A stretch of DNA of 64,000 nt from Pelomonas sp051857475 (GCF_051857475.1 NZ_JBPZGZ010000003.1:434001-498000), one strand, 5' to 3'; shown: positions 22,176 to 31,587, numbered from the stretch's first letter. Notes: generated by a model not told the origin, from the letters alone. Made by a program: numbers and translations.

Positions 22176-23651
22176 ATGGGAAAAGTCACCGGCTTCATGG
22201 AGTACGAGCGCCTCGAAGAGGGCTACGAGCCCGTCGTCGCTCGCGTCAAGAACTACAAGGAATTCGTCATCGCGCTGAACGTCGACCAGGCCAAGCAGCA
22301 GGGCGCCCGCTGCATGGACTGCGGCACGCCGTTCTGCAACAGCGGCTGCCCGGTCAACAACGTCATCCCCGACTTCAACGACCTGGTCTACAAGGGCCGC
22401 GCGGAAGACTGGAAAAACGCTATTCACGTGCTGCACAGCACCAACAACTTCCCCGAGTTCACCGGCCGCATCTGCCCCGCGCCCTGCGAGGCGGCCTGCA
22501 CGCTGAACGTCAATGACGACGCGGTGGGCATCAAGTCCATCGAGCACGCCATCATCGACCGCGCCTGGGCCGAGGGTTGGGTCACGGCCCAGCCACCCAA
22601 GCTGCGGACGGGCAAGAAGGTCGCCGTCGTCGGCGCCGGCCCGGCCGGCCTGGCGGCGGCCCAGCAGCTGGCCCGCGTCGGCCACAGCGTCACGGTCTTC
22701 GAGAAGAATGACCGCGTCGGCGGCCTGCTGCGCTACGGCATCCCGGACTTCAAGATGGAGAAGTCCCACATCGACCGCCGCGTCGAGCAGATGAAGGCCG
22801 AGGGCGTCGAGTTCCGCACCGGCGTCATGGTCGCTGCGCTGCCGGAAGGCAGCAAGGTCACCAACTGGGCCAAGGAAACCGTCACCGCCGACGAGCTGAA
22901 GAGCCGGTTCGACGCCATCGTGCTGACCGGCGGCGCCGAGCAGTCGCGCGATCTGCCGGTGCCCGGCCGCGACCTCGCCGGCGTGCATTTCGCGATGGAG
23001 TTCCTGCCGCAGCAGAACAAGGTCAACGCCGGCGACAAGCTCAAGGGCCAGATCACCGCGGCCGGCAAGCACGTCATCGTCATCGGCGGCGGCGACACCG
23101 GCAGCGACTGCGTCGGCACCAGCAACCGCCATGGCGCCAAGAGCGTGACCCAGTTCGAGCTGCTGCCCCAGCCGCCCGAAGTGGAAGACCGCCCGCTGAC
23201 CTGGCCCTACTGGCCGATCAAGCTGCGCACCTCGTCCAGCCATGAAGAAGGCTGCGAGCGCGAGTTCGCCATCGCCACCAAGGAATTCATTGGCGAGAAG
23301 GGCAAGCTGACCGGCGTCAAGACCGTGCGCCTGCAGTGGCAGGGCGGCAAGATGACCGAGGTCGAGGGCAGCGAGCAAATCCTGAAGGCCGACATTGCTT
23401 TCCTGGCCATGGGCTTCGTGTCGCCGGTTGCCACCATCCTCGAGGCCTTCGGCGTCGACAAGGATGCGCGCGGCAACGGCAAGGCGAGCACCGAAGGCGC
23501 CAACGCCTACAAGACCAATGTCGACAAGGTCTTCGCCGCCGGCGACATGCGCCGCGGGCAGAGCCTGGTGGTCTGGGCCATCCGCGAAGGCCGCCAGGCC
23601 GCACGCGCGGTGGACGAATACCTGATGGGCTCGACGACGCTGCCGCGCTGA
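22176..23651 (+). CDS. gltD: glutamate synthase (NADPH) small subunit
   Basis: A 491-residue FAD/NADPH subunit passing electrons through two [4Fe-4S] clusters to GltB. N-terminal cysteines lie in CMDCGTPFCNSGCP and CPAPCEAAC. The FAD-binding GAGPAGLAAAQQLARVG and NADPH-binding GGGDTGSDCVG motifs follow, and the second FAD contact is AAGDMRRGQSLVVWAI. ATG 22176 follows GGAGAGGAAGC. The gene ends in a strong terminator. Confidence 0.97.
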   Translation: MGKVTGFMEYERLEEGYEPVVARVKNYKEFVIALNVDQAKQQGARCMDCGTPFCNSGCPVNNVIPDFNDLVYKGRAEDWKNAIHVLHSTNNFPEFTGRICPAPCEAACTLNVNDDAVGIKSIEHAIIDRAWAEGWVTAQPPKLRTGKKVAVVGAGPAGLAAAQQLARVGHSVTVFEKNDRVGGLLRYGIPDFKMEKSHIDRRVEQMKAEGVEFRTGVMVAALPEGSKVTNWAKETVTADELKSRFDAIVLTGGAEQSRDLPVPGRDLAGVHFAMEFLPQQNKVNAGDKLKGQITAAGKHVIVIGGGDTGSDCVGTSNRHGAKSVTQFELLPQPPEVEDRPLTWPYWPIKLRTSSSHEEGCEREFAIATKEFIGEKGKLTGVKTVRLQWQGGKMTEVEGSEQILKADIAFLAMGFVSPVATILEAFGVDKDARGNGKASTEGANAYKTNVDKVFAAGDMRRGQSLVVWAIREGRQAARAVDEYLMGSTTLPR

Positions 23652-23671
23652 GCGCTCCGGATCTCAAAAGC

Positions 23672-23702
23672 AACAAGGCCGCCCGAGGGCGGCCTTGTTT
23701 TT
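23672..23702 (+). terminator. rho-independent terminator after gltBD
   Basis: AACAAGGCCGCCC and GGGCGGCCTTGTT form a 13-base inverted repeat with a very short loop, followed by a T-run. It lies 20 bases after the gltD stop. It may also end minus-strand pilY1 transcription, since the left arm is preceded by A-rich sequence. Confidence 0.9.
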
Positions 23703-23719
23703 GGGGCTGCGATTGCAGC

Positions 23720-26700
23720 TCAGTTGTTGATCAGGACTTCGCGCCAGTTCAGGCGTTGCAGGCCCAGATTGACCGGCGTGCGCGTGCCGACCTTTTCCAC
23801 TGGCTGGCAGTTGTTGCCGGAGCAGTTGTCCTTGCCCGCGAGCAGCACCGACTTGCCGACGCCGTTGATGTTGACGCTGTAGAAGGTGAGGTCGATGACC
23901 ACGCCGTCGGTCTTGCTGACATAGCAGTTGTTGCCGCCGCCGGTCAGGCCGCAATAGCCCGAGCCGAGGTCGATTGCATAGATGCGGCTGGTGCCGTTGG
24001 GGGCGCAGGGGTCGCTGGACGTCGGGGACGTTGCCGCGAATGCAACGGTGCCGTAGAAGGACGTCGGATCGGACAGCACGCGCCAGCCCGGGCCGCTCGC
24101 GGAGACGCCCAGGTCGACATACCAGCCCACCTGCGTCGTCAGGTTCAGCAGGATCTTGGTGTTCAGGTCGGTCAGCTCCAGCAGGTTGGACACCGTCAGC
24201 GGGAAGTTGCCCGTGGTGAGGGTCAGGTCCCGCGTCTCGCCGGAGATGGTGCCGTCGTGGCTGAACGATGCATTGGTGCCGTCGATGATGGCGAAGAAGC
24301 GTTGCGCCTGGTTGTTGCTCAGATCGGTCCCATCCAGCAATCGACCCGTGCCAACCGTGATGTAGCGGTTGTTGGTGCCGGGCTGCACGACCGGCAGCGG
24401 CTTGCTGGTGATGGGCAGCACATTGCCGTTCGAGCCCACCAGCCGCGCGAACCGGACGGGTGTCGGGTAGGCCGTGGCGGCGACCGTGCCGGTGACGTCC
24501 AGGCGCCAGAGGTTGCCCATCAGGTCACCGCCATAGATCGCATCCGCATAGCCGTCGGTCAGGTCCAGCACGAAGGCGTTGACGTGGGCCATGCCGGCCT
24601 GGTTGGTCGCCGAGCAGGCTGCGACCGTCGGTCCGGTGAGGGCGGGGCAGGGGGCGGCGACCTTCTCCAGCAGCGCGCCGGTGCGCGGGTTGATGAAGAA
24701 GAAGTAGGCCTTGCCGTCAGTGTTGTTGTAGCCGGAGCCGGCAACGACCACCCAGCCGTACTTGCGGGTCTTCACGACAACTGGCTGGCCGTAGGTGTAG
24801 CCGAGATCGGCGTCCTTGAACTCCCACAGCACCTTTTGCGCGGCGACCGCTTCCGACGTGACCGACGCGGGGTCGGTGATGTCCAAGGCGTAGATCGCCT
24901 TGCCGCCCTTGCCCAGGCCGGCGACCAGGATGGTGCGCCAGTCGGCGGTGCCGCTGCCACCGTAGGTGCCGCCAAAGTCCAGGTCGATGGTCAGCGGCGT
25001 GGCATCCACCAGGAAATGGTGAGAGAAGGTCGGGTTGCCGATCGACGCCAGGCCGTCCACGCTGGGCGTGCCGTTCGGGCCGTTGAACAGGTCGCCCGGC
25101 ACATAAGCCCAGACTTCCTTGCCTGCGTCGGTGCCGGTCAGGCTGCCGTTGACCGCGTGCACCATGCCGTCATTGCTGGCCACATAGACCATCGGCTGAC
25201 GATTCGCGTAGGTGGTCTTGAAGGTGTCGTAGCCAGGGTTGTTGACGGCGGAGTAGGGCGCGGCGGGCGCCGCCACCGGGCGTGCCTTGGCGTTGACGAT
25301 GTCACCCAGCAGCTTGGCGCGGTCACGATAGACGTGGGCCACGCCGGTCGTGGTGGACGAGACCTCCCCCGTGCGCTCGCCACGCAGATAGTTCAGATAG
25401 TTGACGGAGTCGTCGCCGGCCACATAGGAGGTGTTCAGAAGCCCGAGCTGCGCGGAGGGGATGCTGCCGGCGCCGCTGCTGCGGAACTTCACGCCCACCT
25501 TGTTCACCGTGTCGTAGGTGACGATATTGCGCGAGTTACTCCAACCCGTACCGGCCGCCTGCGTGTCCAGCTTGCCGGAGAACGTCCATTGGCTCGTCAG
25601 GCTCGGCTCGCCGGTGTTGGCGTCGAAGGTGGTCAGGCTGGCTTCCAGTTCGCCCGTCCAGGTCTTCGCGTCGAACTTCGTCGAATAGGAGGCGACACCC
25701 AGCGCCGAAACCTGCGGCAGGGCCGTCGAGAATGAGGTCGAATAGGCGGAAAGCTGGGATGCGATGCTGGAGAAGGTCTTGGTCAGGCCGTCCACCATCT
25801 GGTCGGCGCGCGCTGCGGTGTAGTAGTTGTCGGGGCGCGGCGCACCGTCCGGCGTGGTGTCCGACGTCGTGGTCCACCAGGTCTTGGTGGCGGCGCTGTT
25901 GTCGAACTGCGCGGTCGTTGCCGTGGCATCCGAGTAGCCGGTGGGCGGCTTGAAACCACCGTATTTGGCGGCCAGGTAGAACTGGTTGTAGGGCTTGAAG
26001 ACCTGGAACTCCAGCACGTCCAGCCAATAGGTCTGGATGGTCTGGATGCCCGCCTTGTCGCTGCGGATGTCGTTGATGTTGGCCCAATAAGCCAGGCCGG
26101 CCATCAGTGCGCCGTTGTTCGTGCAGCAGCCGCCGAAGGGCTGGGTGGCGCCCAGCGTAGTGCCCAGGCCACTGCCCTGCAGCACGCCGACCCGGTTGGT
26201 CCAGTCGTAGGCGTTGACGCCGGTGTCGGCGGTGACTTCAGTGGGCTTGGTGGGTTCGGAGAGACCGGTCGCGCCGGGCAGGTTGCGGTCAGCGTGGGTG
26301 TTGACGTCACCGATGCCCAGGATGAAGTTGCGCTGGCAGGAGTACAGGATGGGATCGTCCCAGGCGGTGATCACCGGGAAGCCATCGATGTGCGTGGCGG
26401 TGGCGTTATTCGTCCATGCGGGCACGTTGCCGAGGTTGCGGTAGTAGCGCTGGGCCGCGTAGTAGAGCTCACCGACCGGGTCGTAGGTCTTGTAGCTGCC
26501 GGGCGAGATTTCACCGAACTTGTTCAGGTAGTTCATCACCCCGCTGTTGGTCACGCCGGTCGCCGTCGCGTCGGCCGTGTCGGGATTGGTCACCATGACA
26601 CCGGTGGTCGCGTCCCATTCAGCCTTGGCATTGGTCACCGGAATGCCACCGGGCACCGGGCTGGTCGGACCGATGAACTTCTGCTTGGCGCGCAGCACCC

Positions 26701-28003
26701 CGCCGTCTCGGTTGATGTCGCTGTCGTTGAGATAGCCGAAGGCGCTGTAGCGGATCTTGTCCGAGTACTTCTGCATCAGGCCTGTCGGTTTGTAGGACGT
26801 GCCGTACTGCGTGCAGTTGTCTTCGCGATCGGTGGAGGAACCGGCGGGATCGCAGACCTTCACGCGTACAAAGGCCTCGTACAGCGTGCCTTCCACCAGC
26901 GCGTTGGCCGGGTTGTAGTGAGTGGCCGTGCCGTAGAGGTCAACCGCGCCGCCGCCGCCCACATTGGTGTAGACGGCGGTGTTGGGGAGTTGCCATTGCA
27001 GGCTGATCTCGCCACCGCCACCACCCTGGTAGAACTGCGCCGTGATGTTCAGCGTGTCATTGGCGTTCACGCCCGGCACGGTGAGGGTGTAGTCGGTGGC
27101 GCCCTGGTCATGCCACCCGGTATCGTTGATGGTGTAGGTGGTGCCGCTGCCGTTGATGCGGACCGTCAGCCGCACGCCGTCGTCGCCACGGATCTTGAAG
27201 GTGTAGGTTCCGCTGGTCGGTGCTTTGACCGTGCCGGTCCAGTTGGCCGACATATTGGTCGTGCTCACGCCAGCGGGCCAGTCACCGTTGATGTTGTAGT
27301 TGATGTAGCCCTCATTGCGGGTGACCGCCACCGGATTGCTCTGGGTCTTGTTGTTGTAGTACCTCGCCGTGAAGCTGGCGTTGTTGGCGCCGCCCGTGCT
27401 CGGCACCTGGAAGCGGATCTTGTTGCCCAGCGCCCAGATGCGCGTCGACAAGCTCGTCGCGCTGCCATACGGCGTGGCCCCGGACACCGTCGATGAGGTG
27501 GTGGTGGTGCTGTCGGGGAAGTTGCTCGTGCTGCCCTGGTTGGTGGCCCAGGCCTTCTCCAGCACCGTCAGCGTGGACGTGTCGATGACGCGATAGCCAC
27601 CGGTCAGCGCCCAGCGGAACGGGTCGATGGTCTGCATCGACGCCCAGTTCAGGAAGTTGCCGCTCCACTTGCCCGAACAGGCGTGGCTGCTGGCCGCGCC
27701 GTTGGGGTAGAAGTAGTTGTCGGTGCTGGTGCCGTCGGTATAGCGATAGGAGTAGCACTTCGCGGGGTCGAAGTAGCCGATATAGGTGTTCGCCGCCGAG
27801 TAGGTGCGCGAGGGGTGGGCCACGCTGATCGCCGTCGGGAACTCGACCGACAGCGCCAGCGCCAGGTTGCCCGGCACGTTGACGGAGGTGAACACCGGCT
27901 GATCCGCCAGCGAGACCTGCGCGGAGGATGTGGCTGCCAGCGTCACGAGGCTGGCAGTCAACGCCAGGCCGCGCACCAAGACAACAAGGCGAACTGCATT
28001 CAT
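23720..28003 (-). CDS. pilY1: type IV pilus tip adhesin PilY1/PilC with inserted PA14-like domain
   Basis: A 1427-residue secreted protein. The signal peptide ends at ATSSAQ. Conserved family runs include KWSGNFLNWASMQTIDPFRWAL, KYSDKIRYSAFGYLNDSDI and, in the C-terminal beta-propeller (about residues 930-1300), VYVASNDGMVHAVNG and YGGDLMGNLWRLDV. Residues about 212-340 look like a PA14 carbohydrate-binding-type module (TSGTYTFKIRGDDGVRLTV, GEISLQWQLP). PilY1 caps the pilus tip and regulates extension and adhesion. ATG 28003 follows CGAGGTTTCCC. It is the last gene of the minor pilin operon, 28 bases after pilX. Confidence 0.93.
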   Translation of the reverse strand: MNAVRLVVLVRGLALTASLVTLAATSSAQVSLADQPVFTSVNVPGNLALALSVEFPTAISVAHPSRTYSAANTYIGYFDPAKCYSYRYTDGTSTDNYFYPNGAASSHACSGKWSGNFLNWASMQTIDPFRWALTGGYRVIDTSTLTVLEKAWATNQGSTSNFPDSTTTTSSTVSGATPYGSATSLSTRIWALGNKIRFQVPSTGGANNASFTARYYNNKTQSNPVAVTRNEGYINYNINGDWPAGVSTTNMSANWTGTVKAPTSGTYTFKIRGDDGVRLTVRINGSGTTYTINDTGWHDQGATDYTLTVPGVNANDTLNITAQFYQGGGGGEISLQWQLPNTAVYTNVGGGGAVDLYGTATHYNPANALVEGTLYEAFVRVKVCDPAGSSTDREDNCTQYGTSYKPTGLMQKYSDKIRYSAFGYLNDSDINRDGGVLRAKQKFIGPTSPVPGGIPVTNAKAEWDATTGVMVTNPDTADATATGVTNSGVMNYLNKFGEISPGSYKTYDPVGELYYAAQRYYRNLGNVPAWTNNATATHIDGFPVITAWDDPILYSCQRNFILGIGDVNTHADRNLPGATGLSEPTKPTEVTADTGVNAYDWTNRVGVLQGSGLGTTLGATQPFGGCCTNNGALMAGLAYWANINDIRSDKAGIQTIQTYWLDVLEFQVFKPYNQFYLAAKYGGFKPPTGYSDATATTAQFDNSAATKTWWTTTSDTTPDGAPRPDNYYTAARADQMVDGLTKTFSSIASQLSAYSTSFSTALPQVSALGVASYSTKFDAKTWTGELEASLTTFDANTGEPSLTSQWTFSGKLDTQAAGTGWSNSRNIVTYDTVNKVGVKFRSSGAGSIPSAQLGLLNTSYVAGDDSVNYLNYLRGERTGEVSSTTTGVAHVYRDRAKLLGDIVNAKARPVAAPAAPYSAVNNPGYDTFKTTYANRQPMVYVASNDGMVHAVNGSLTGTDAGKEVWAYVPGDLFNGPNGTPSVDGLASIGNPTFSHHFLVDATPLTIDLDFGGTYGGSGTADWRTILVAGLGKGGKAIYALDITDPASVTSEAVAAQKVLWEFKDADLGYTYGQPVVVKTRKYGWVVVAGSGYNNTDGKAYFFFINPRTGALLEKVAAPCPALTGPTVAACSATNQAGMAHVNAFVLDLTDGYADAIYGGDLMGNLWRLDVTGTVAATAYPTPVRFARLVGSNGNVLPITSKPLPVVQPGTNNRYITVGTGRLLDGTDLSNNQAQRFFAIIDGTNASFSHDGTISGETRDLTLTTGNFPLTVSNLLELTDLNTKILLNLTTQVGWYVDLGVSASGPGWRVLSDPTSFYGTVAFAATSPTSSDPCAPNGTSRIYAIDLGSGYCGLTGGGNNCYVSKTDGVVIDLTFYSVNINGVGKSVLLAGKDNCSGNNCQPVEKVGTRTPVNLGLQRLNWREVLINN

Positions 28004-28031
28004 GGGAAACCTCGATACGTCCTGAGCAAGC

Positions 28032-28688
28032 TCAGTTGGTGGTGAAGGTGGACTGGAAGAAGGACAGGGTGTTGCGCGGCCCCTTCACACGCACCGTGAT
28101 GCGGAAGATGGGCTGCTCAGGCACCGCGGACGGATTGGCGTTGTTGGCCGCGCCGCTGTTGGTCTGGGAATTGATCCATTCGCTGGAGCTCCCGCCAAAG
28201 ACCGACTGGTTGACCATGGTGCAGGTGGCGCTCGTGCAGGCGCCGGCTGCCGTGGACAGGCGGTCGATCACATAGCGGATCGTCACGCCGGTGCCGGCAG
28301 GAGTGATGTCAGCTGCCGTTCCTACCGCCGCAAAGGCGGTATCCGACGCCAGCAATGCAGTCGGGATACCCTGTGCATTCGTGGGCAGCAGCGTGGCGCT
28401 GTAGTTGGCGGCCAGCAGGTTGGCATTGCGTTTTGTCACGGTGTCCAATTGCCCGCCGGCCCGCACCGCATCCATGGCGGCCTGCAGGGCTCGCTCGCCC
28501 TGGTTGGTCAGATCGCGCTTGAAGCCAATGTTGCCGACAGCGAATTGGCTCGAATTGATGGAGCGCGAGATCGCGACCGCACCGATGAGCAGGATCACCA
28601 GCGTGATGAGGGCGAAGATCAGCACGATGCCGCGCTGTTGTCGCCGCAGGAGACGGGAAGAAGAAGTGGTGCGCATCATCACGGCCAT
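28032..28688 (-). CDS. pilX: type IV pilus minor pilin-like protein PilX
   Basis: A 218-residue protein. Its N-terminus RQQRGIVLIFALITLVILLI is a PilX-type prepilin-like helix that lacks the usual Glu5 after the cleavage Gly, as is normal for PilX/GspK-like proteins. The globular part holds one likely disulfide pair (CTSATC). It primes pilus assembly together with PilV, PilW and FimT/U and helps seat PilY1. The start at 28688 shares one base with the pilW stop (TGATG); ATGs at 28679 and 28676 are alternatives. Confidence 0.85.
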   Translation of the reverse strand: MAVMMRTTSSSRLLRRQQRGIVLIFALITLVILLIGAVAISRSINSSQFAVGNIGFKRDLTNQGERALQAAMDAVRAGGQLDTVTKRNANLLAANYSATLLPTNAQGIPTALLASDTAFAAVGTAADITPAGTGVTIRYVIDRLSTAAGACTSATCTMVNQSVFGGSSSEWINSQTNSGAANNANPSAVPEQPIFRITVRVKGPRNTLSFFQSTFTTN

Positions 28689-29833
28689 CAGCGGGAGTAG
28701 CGGATATTGCGCAGCGGCACCGTGAACTCGACGACGCGGTAGCGCTGATTGGTCGTGCCCGCGGGCACGGTGTAGGTGTACGCCAGACCGCTGCCGAGGT
28801 CGCTGAACATGGTCAGCGAAGACGGCGTGACGTCGGTCTTCTCGATCAGATCGCTGCGCACGATCATCCCCACGCGCACGGCGAGGATGTTCTGCAGACG
28901 GCTCTGGGCAACCGCCGTGTCGGCCGTCAACTCGGCCGCCGTAAATCCTGCCGCAGTTGGCGCGATCCATGAGTCGACCTGTGTCGGGCCGCTCACTACG
29001 GTGTGCACGCCGTAAAGCACGCGCAGGTCCACGACGCCGTCCGCAATCGCCTGCGGGCTGTCTGAATTCAGGCGCAGCAGGTCATAGGACATCAGCGTCG
29101 CGTTGGCGTCGATGCCGATCAGCGAGAAGCGCGGCTGGTTGCCGGTGACATTGCCCAGCACCGAGACAAAGGCGTTGCCATTCGAAAAGCCCGTGAGCGC
29201 GGTGGTGCCGATGGTGTTGGCGGCATAGGTGCCGCCGAAGTTCAGCGTCTGGGTGGCACCACCGGTGAAGCCCGTGTTCACCTGTTGCACCATGCAGCCG
29301 ACGCCCTGCTGGGCCAGCAGGATCAGATCGCCACCCTTCAACCCCAGGGTGTTGGACAGCTTCAAGAGGCCCGCCGCAGCCGACTTGGGAATGACCGGCA
29401 GGGCCGACTCGCTCAAGCCCGAGTTGCCCGTGGCCACCGCGATGACGTCCGAGCCATTGGTGCCCGCGCCGGCATGGACGACGAGCGGCGTCAGCACGAA
29501 GGTCTGTGGAACGGAGGCGAAAGGCGTCGGGAAGGCAGCGCTGCGCGGCAGGATCTGGGCGTTGCTCTTCGAGACTCTCAACGAGCAGCCGTAGTTTTCC
29601 GCCGCTGACTGGCTGAAGCCCGCACCGGCACTACGCAGCTCGCGGTCCAGCACATAGGAGGCATAGGCGGAGTTGCTCGTCAGGTCATTGCCCGAAGTCA
29701 CGCCGCGCCGCAGCGATTCCTGCCGTGCCACCATCATCGAGATGGCCAGGGTCAGCACCAGGCCGATGGCCAGGGTCACCATCAGCTCGATGAGGGAAAA
29801 GCCGCGATCGGCGGCTGGAGATCGGCGCGTCAT
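28688..29833 (-). CDS. pilW: type IV pilus minor pilin PilW
   Basis: A 381-residue prepilin-like protein. An 11-residue basic leader MTRRSPAADRG precedes FSLIELMVTLAIGL with the conserved Glu5; the peptidase cuts after Gly. The long C-terminal part matches PilW (DRELRSAGAGFSQ, RYRVVEFTVPLRNIRYSR). It belongs to the tip-priming complex. ATG 29833 shares a base with the pilV TAA (TAATG). A much longer open frame upstream is only read-through of other genes. Confidence 0.88.
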   Translation of the reverse strand: MTRRSPAADRGFSLIELMVTLAIGLVLTLAISMMVARQESLRRGVTSGNDLTSNSAYASYVLDRELRSAGAGFSQSAAENYGCSLRVSKSNAQILPRSAAFPTPFASVPQTFVLTPLVVHAGAGTNGSDVIAVATGNSGLSESALPVIPKSAAAGLLKLSNTLGLKGGDLILLAQQGVGCMVQQVNTGFTGGATQTLNFGGTYAANTIGTTALTGFSNGNAFVSVLGNVTGNQPRFSLIGIDANATLMSYDLLRLNSDSPQAIADGVVDLRVLYGVHTVVSGPTQVDSWIAPTAAGFTAAELTADTAVAQSRLQNILAVRVGMIVRSDLIEKTDVTPSSLTMFSDLGSGLAYTYTVPAGTTNQRYRVVEFTVPLRNIRYSR

Positions 29834-30234
29834 TACGGGATCACCACGTCGGTGAAGTAGTTGTGCGTGTCGTTGGCGGCGCCGTTGGACTGAACGGGCG
29901 TCCAGGTCAAGGTGACTCTCGCCGTCGTTGCGTTGGTCACGGACACGGTGCCGGCGCCATTGGGCAGGCCGCCGCTGGCAGGGTCCGAGGCGCGAGCCGC
30001 CCAGGCGGCCACCACCGCAGCGTCGACGTTGACGCTGTTCCGGTTGAGCATCGTTGCGGCCATCTCGCTGGCCAGGATGGCCGCGCGTTGAGAATCCTCG
30101 CTGCTGACCGAGACCTGCAGCGCACGGGCCTGCAGCGTGATCAGCCCGAGCAGGCCAAAGGAGATGATCAGGATGCCGACCAGCATCTCGATCAACGAGA
30201 AACCCCGGCTGGAAATGAAGCGCTGTTTCATCAT
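29833..30234 (-). CDS. pilV: type IV pilus minor pilin PilV
   Basis: A 133-residue prepilin-like protein: leader MMKQRFISSRG, then FSLIEMLVGILIISFGLLGL with Glu5. The motif GLLGLITLQARAL is typical of PilV. It connects FimU/T and PilX in the priming complex. ATG 30234 overlaps the fimT stop (ATGA); a second ATG follows directly and a third lies at 30240, so the exact start is uncertain by a few residues. Confidence 0.87.
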   Translation of the reverse strand: MMKQRFISSRGFSLIEMLVGILIISFGLLGLITLQARALQVSVSSEDSQRAAILASEMAATMLNRNSVNVDAAVVAAWAARASDPASGGLPNGAGTVSVTNATTARVTLTWTPVQSNGAANDTHNYFTDVVIP

Positions 30235-30833
30235 GGGCATCCGTCCGGTGCCGTCGAGGCCTTGCCGGGGTCGCACATCCGGATGGATCCGGCCAGGCTG
30301 ACGAGCACCCGTAGCGGTCGGTCGCCGACGCCGTTCGTCGCCGAAACGACGTTGTAGGCGGCGGCGCCGGCGGTGCAGTTCGCACCGATGGTGGTTGGGT
30401 CCGTCAGCGTGGTCTGGCGGCCATCACCGCTGAAGCAGAGCGCGGTGGGCGGTGCTGTTGGTGATGTTTGGAACTGGACGCCGCTCGACACGTCCGTGAG
30501 CACGCCGCATTGCACGACCTCGGCGGGATCGTTGGCCAGCAGGTTCATGGGCACGGTGCGAATCTGCCAGTAAAGGCCTCCAGCCGTGGCCGTGTCCGTC
30601 AAGTCGCATGCCTTGCTAGTAGTCAGGAAGAAGACGACGTTGTGTGTACGGCGCTGCGCTTCGCCCTGGGCCAGGCGCAGGCCGGACTGCAGGGCGTCCG
30701 CGACCGTCCGCATGCGCGCATTGCGGATCCAGGTCGTGAAGTTGGGCATGGCGACAGCGGTCAGGACGGCCATGACGCTGACGGCCACCATCAGCTCGAT
30801 GAGGCTGAAGCCCGAATGGCGGCGCGTCAGCAC
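30231..30833 (-). CDS. fimT: type IV pilus minor pilin FimT/FimU (GspH family)
   Basis: A 200-residue protein with an 8-residue leader ending HSG before FSLIELMVAVSVMAVLTAVA. The following run PNFTTWIRNARMRTVADALQ and the beta-rich C-terminal GspH domain place it in the FimT/FimU group. GTG 30833 is chosen as start: it overlaps the upstream gene by 7 bases (GTGCTGA) and gives a normal leader length; no ATG is available in this region. Confidence 0.85.
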   Translation of the reverse strand: MLTRRHSGFSLIELMVAVSVMAVLTAVAMPNFTTWIRNARMRTVADALQSGLRLAQGEAQRRTHNVVFFLTTSKACDLTDTATAGGLYWQIRTVPMNLLANDPAEVVQCGVLTDVSSGVQFQTSPTAPPTALCFSGDGRQTTLTDPTTIGANCTAGAAAYNVVSATNGVGDRPLRVLVSLAGSIRMCDPGKASTAPDGCP

Positions 30834-31285
30834 GAGTCGCCCTTCTTCATCATCCACTTGCTGGAGCAGGCGCCGCCCCAGCCGGGTTGCGTGTTGTTTG
30901 TTGCGCGTATGTCCTGATGGTTGATGGTGTAGTTGAAGCCGTTGGAGGCACCGCCGCCTGTTGCCAGCAATGTGAACGTGGTGGTGGTCAACGTACTGCA
31001 GGTGATCACGAAGTTGCCAAAGGTGCGGGCAGACGCGGTGGCGTTGTTGCAGGGCGAAACGAAGGTCCCGGTGTCGAGATAGGTCCGGTTGTCCTGGTAG
31101 TAGCGCTCCATCTGCGCCCGCATCGTCGTCAGGCCCGAGCTGGCGTCGGCCAGGCGGCTGCGCGTTACATAGTCCCTGTACTGCGGGATCGCGACCGCGG
31201 CGAGGATGCCGATGATGGCGACCGCGATCATCAGCTCGATGAGCGTGAAGCCGCGGCTGACAGGGGAGGGGGGGCGGTGGCGCAT
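30827..31285 (-). CDS. pilE: PilE-like pilin
   Basis: A 152-residue type IVa prepilin-like protein. Leader MRHRPPSPVSRG precedes FTLIELMIAVAIIGILAAVA, then PQYRDYVTRSRLADASSGL, typical of PilE-group minor pilins. Four cysteines in the globular part (CNN, CST, CSS, terminal DSC) suggest disulfides. It heads the operon pilE-fimT-pilV-pilW-pilX-pilY1. The ATG at 31300 is an alternative that adds five residues; neither start has a clear Shine-Dalgarno. The 263 bases up to mlaF contain no gene. Confidence 0.85.
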   Translation of the reverse strand: MRHRPPSPVSRGFTLIELMIAVAIIGILAAVAIPQYRDYVTRSRLADASSGLTTMRAQMERYYQDNRTYLDTGTFVSPCNNATASARTFGNFVITCSTLTTTTFTLLATGGGASNGFNYTINHQDIRATNNTQPGWGGACSSKWMMKKGDSC

Positions 31286-31587
31286 GGTGGTGGCTTGCAT
31301 GGCGGGTGTCAGTATTTTGGTGGCGAGGGGCTTGGGCGGGATACCGCTCGTCGCGAACCAACGAACGCTGGTCGCGGGCTGAGCGCGATTCGTGAACTGG
31401 CGCACGTTTGGCGGGGCCGAAACGGCCGTTCGAAGGGTTGACGGACGCAAGCAGACGTAACAGCTCCGCGCCCAAATCCAGGGGTGTATCGGAGGGTTGA
31501 CGGGCTTGTCGAGGGGGACTCCCCGGGGTCCTTGGTGTTTCCCCTATCATGGCGCCCTTTCTCCCGCCCCGGCTCCGGCCCGCCCGC

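Noticed and set aside
23336..25735. A 799-codon plus-strand open frame after gltD
   Set aside because: It begins out of frame in gltD, crosses the terminator and runs antisense to pilY1; no domains.
27182..27190. RGD tripeptide in PilY1 (residues 272-274)
   Set aside because: RGD in P. aeruginosa PilY1 has been linked to integrin binding, but here it falls within the conserved GDDGVRL strand of the PA14-like domain and is probably structural.
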